Below, in pieces: positions 18,665 through 20,113 of a DNA stretch of 20,113 bases (positions are counted from its first letter, which is position 1; each line of letters opens with the position of its first letter). A program made the translations under genes and the position numbers. This stretch comes from Glomus cerebriforme (taxonomy: Eukaryota > Glomeromycota > Glomeromycetes > Glomerales > Glomeraceae): the NCBI GenBank assembly GCA_003550305.1, contig QKYT01000004.1, positions 195,749 through 215,861 on the forward strand. Reading direction: 5' to 3'. The notes under the pieces were generated by a model. It worked only from the letters and a program-made list of their open reading frames with translations, ran no database searches and was not told the DNA's origin.

Positions 18665-19480
18665 TGAATAATAGTGAATAAATAATTGCTTGAATTTAAT
18701 AGATTGTTTGAATTTTTTTTTTCTAATATAAACAACATTAAAATTGTAAAGTTAGAATATATACAATTGCCATGACAAAATTGTGGATATCTTGCCGTAC
18801 ACATATGTTAGACAAATAAATTTATTTTCATTCGATAGAGGATGACTAGAGCTATCTAATGAACCTAAATTACATGAATTGAATCAATAGTTGTTAATTA
18901 AATGAATTCCAATGAATATCCAACCCAAATATTTTGAAGTTTGAATTTGATTGTTAGTATCTCTACATGTATTGATTCAATCTGAATGTTTTTGATTCAT
19001 AAATTAGAATAAATTCTTATCTTTCAAATAAATGTAAAAATATTTGACATATATGTTGAGAAATTAAAGATTTTGTAGCTGCCACTAAATCTGTCATAAA
19101 AATTTTTAAAATTAGATTTCTTACCAAAAAATTATTTTCATAGGAGAGTTTGAGTTCTATTTACTTTATTTAAAAGAATTTAATAAAAAAATTAATAACA
19201 AAGTAAAAGACATATAGTATAATATTAGTTAAAGAAAAAAACTTTCAAAAATTCAACACCATAACTAATATTTTTATTTTTACATAAGTTATAAACAAAA
19301 AAAAAAATATATTTTTTTTCTTATGCATAATATATTTTTTTCTTTTTACTTACTTTACTTATTGGTTCCTATATATGCTTGCAAACTTTTTCAGTATATC
19401 TAATGAAAAAAGTGATTGAAAAGTGATTGTAAGGTAATTGAAAAAATTGATTTTTTTTTAGTTTGAAAAAATTTTTTTAT
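18665..19480. other. AT-rich stretch without recognisable genes
   Basis: No gene, RNA or mobile element could be supported here. Confidence 0.4.
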
Positions 19481-19485
19481 TTTCC

Positions 19486-19534
19486 AATAAACCTAAATCA
19501 TCAGAATATGTAACACATTTAATTTAGGTTTNTT
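19486..19534. repeat. Inverted repeat with 13-bp arms around an N
   Basis: AATAAACCTAAAT at 19486-19498 is complementary to ATTTAGGTTTNTT at 19522-19534. A perfect stem would need the N at 19532 to be A. A third partial copy, AATTTAGGTATATT, follows near 19558-19571. Confidence 0.55.
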
Positions 19535-19689
19535 AAACATATTTTTATAAAATCTTAATTTAGGTATATTAACTTCAATTATATGACCAATTTTTTTTAA
19601 AAAAACCTATTTAAAGCTTTCTGTTATGTTTAAAGTTAACTTGTTTAAAATTTTCCTATTATTAATATTATTTATCATACTTTTCAACA

Positions 19690-20113
19690 TTTAATTTAAA
19701 AAAATTTCTCTCGTATTTTACCATTTTAATTTTCTTCTTGCATGTCAAATTATTCCATAATTTTAACCCACACCACTTTCTATTTTTTTTCATCCTCATG
19801 ATGAATTTCTCTTTTATTATATTATTTAATTATTGCCTTCCTATAATATTATCAACTAGTTTCAACATATCCCCTAATCATTCTCTTTGCTAAATATACC
19901 CTACTAAGTTCCTTCTTTATCATCACTTATTAATTCTATTTCTAAAACATTTTAGTATTTATAAATTTGTTTCCATCTTTTAACCTATTTACTTTTGTAA
20001 TTATCTAATTATCTGTTTTTACACATAATATTTTACATAACTTATACCTTTTTACTCTCTTTATATATTTCTCCTCCCATAACACCCTCCAGCATTATTT
20101 TTCCACCTTCGAT
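19690..20113. other. Pyrimidine-rich right edge
   Basis: The plus strand is strongly C+T-rich, so the minus strand is purine-rich like the possible retroelement relic at 12690-13690. On the minus strand the edge reads IEGGKIMLEGVMGGEIYKES before stops. This could be another relic entering from the right, but no motif identifies it. Confidence 0.3.

Noticed and set aside
18502..18804. 100-codon minus-strand frame
   Set aside because: Covers the 32-nt tandem repeat and T-runs; Leu/Phe/Lys low complexity.

Overview
This window looks like nuclear DNA of an arbuscular mycorrhizal fungus (Glomeromycotina), most likely Rhizophagus or a close relative. The basis is the extreme A+T richness, the short GT-AG introns of 76 to 107 nt, and two gene families known to be greatly expanded in these fungi: F-box proteins and BTB-BACK-TLDc proteins. 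I see no sign of bacterial organisation and no operons. No search was run, so the organism is an inference. Two ambiguous bases (N) lie at 3409 and 19532.

Layout. 1-2300 is mostly gene-poor, with an unidentified partial reading frame at the left edge and a decayed exon near 1590-1990. 2303-9190 is a tandem family on the minus strand: three two-exon genes (2303-3474, 4029-5123, 7977-9098) and a decayed fourth copy (about 6837-7334). Each intact copy encodes an F-box, a cysteine-rich module, a tryptophan/tyrosine-rich block, a hypervariable proline-rich middle and a conserved basic tail. All three share one phase-2 intron position and one promoter element. A hydrophobic membrane-protein gene on the plus strand (5713-6601), apparently split by a frameshift, sits inside the array. 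9440-16000 is a repeat and relic zone: a 17-bp-arm palindrome, a hairpin-forming minisatellite, a protein-kinase-like gene remnant, two perfect 45-nt direct repeats in a structured segment, a three-unit tandem repeat, a purine-rich possible retroelement relic and other coding fragments. 16315-17817 is a two-exon BTB-BACK-TLDc gene on the minus strand with a one-base frameshift in the BTB exon. 17900-20113 is gene-free and holds short repeats.

How the parts relate. F-box proteins normally bring substrates to SKP1-cullin-1 ubiquitin ligases, and BTB-BACK proteins normally do so for cullin-3 ligases. The recognisable genes are therefore mostly candidate ubiquitin-ligase adaptors. The tandem array, the dead copy and the variable middles suggest birth-and-death evolution under a shared promoter type. 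That reading is inference.
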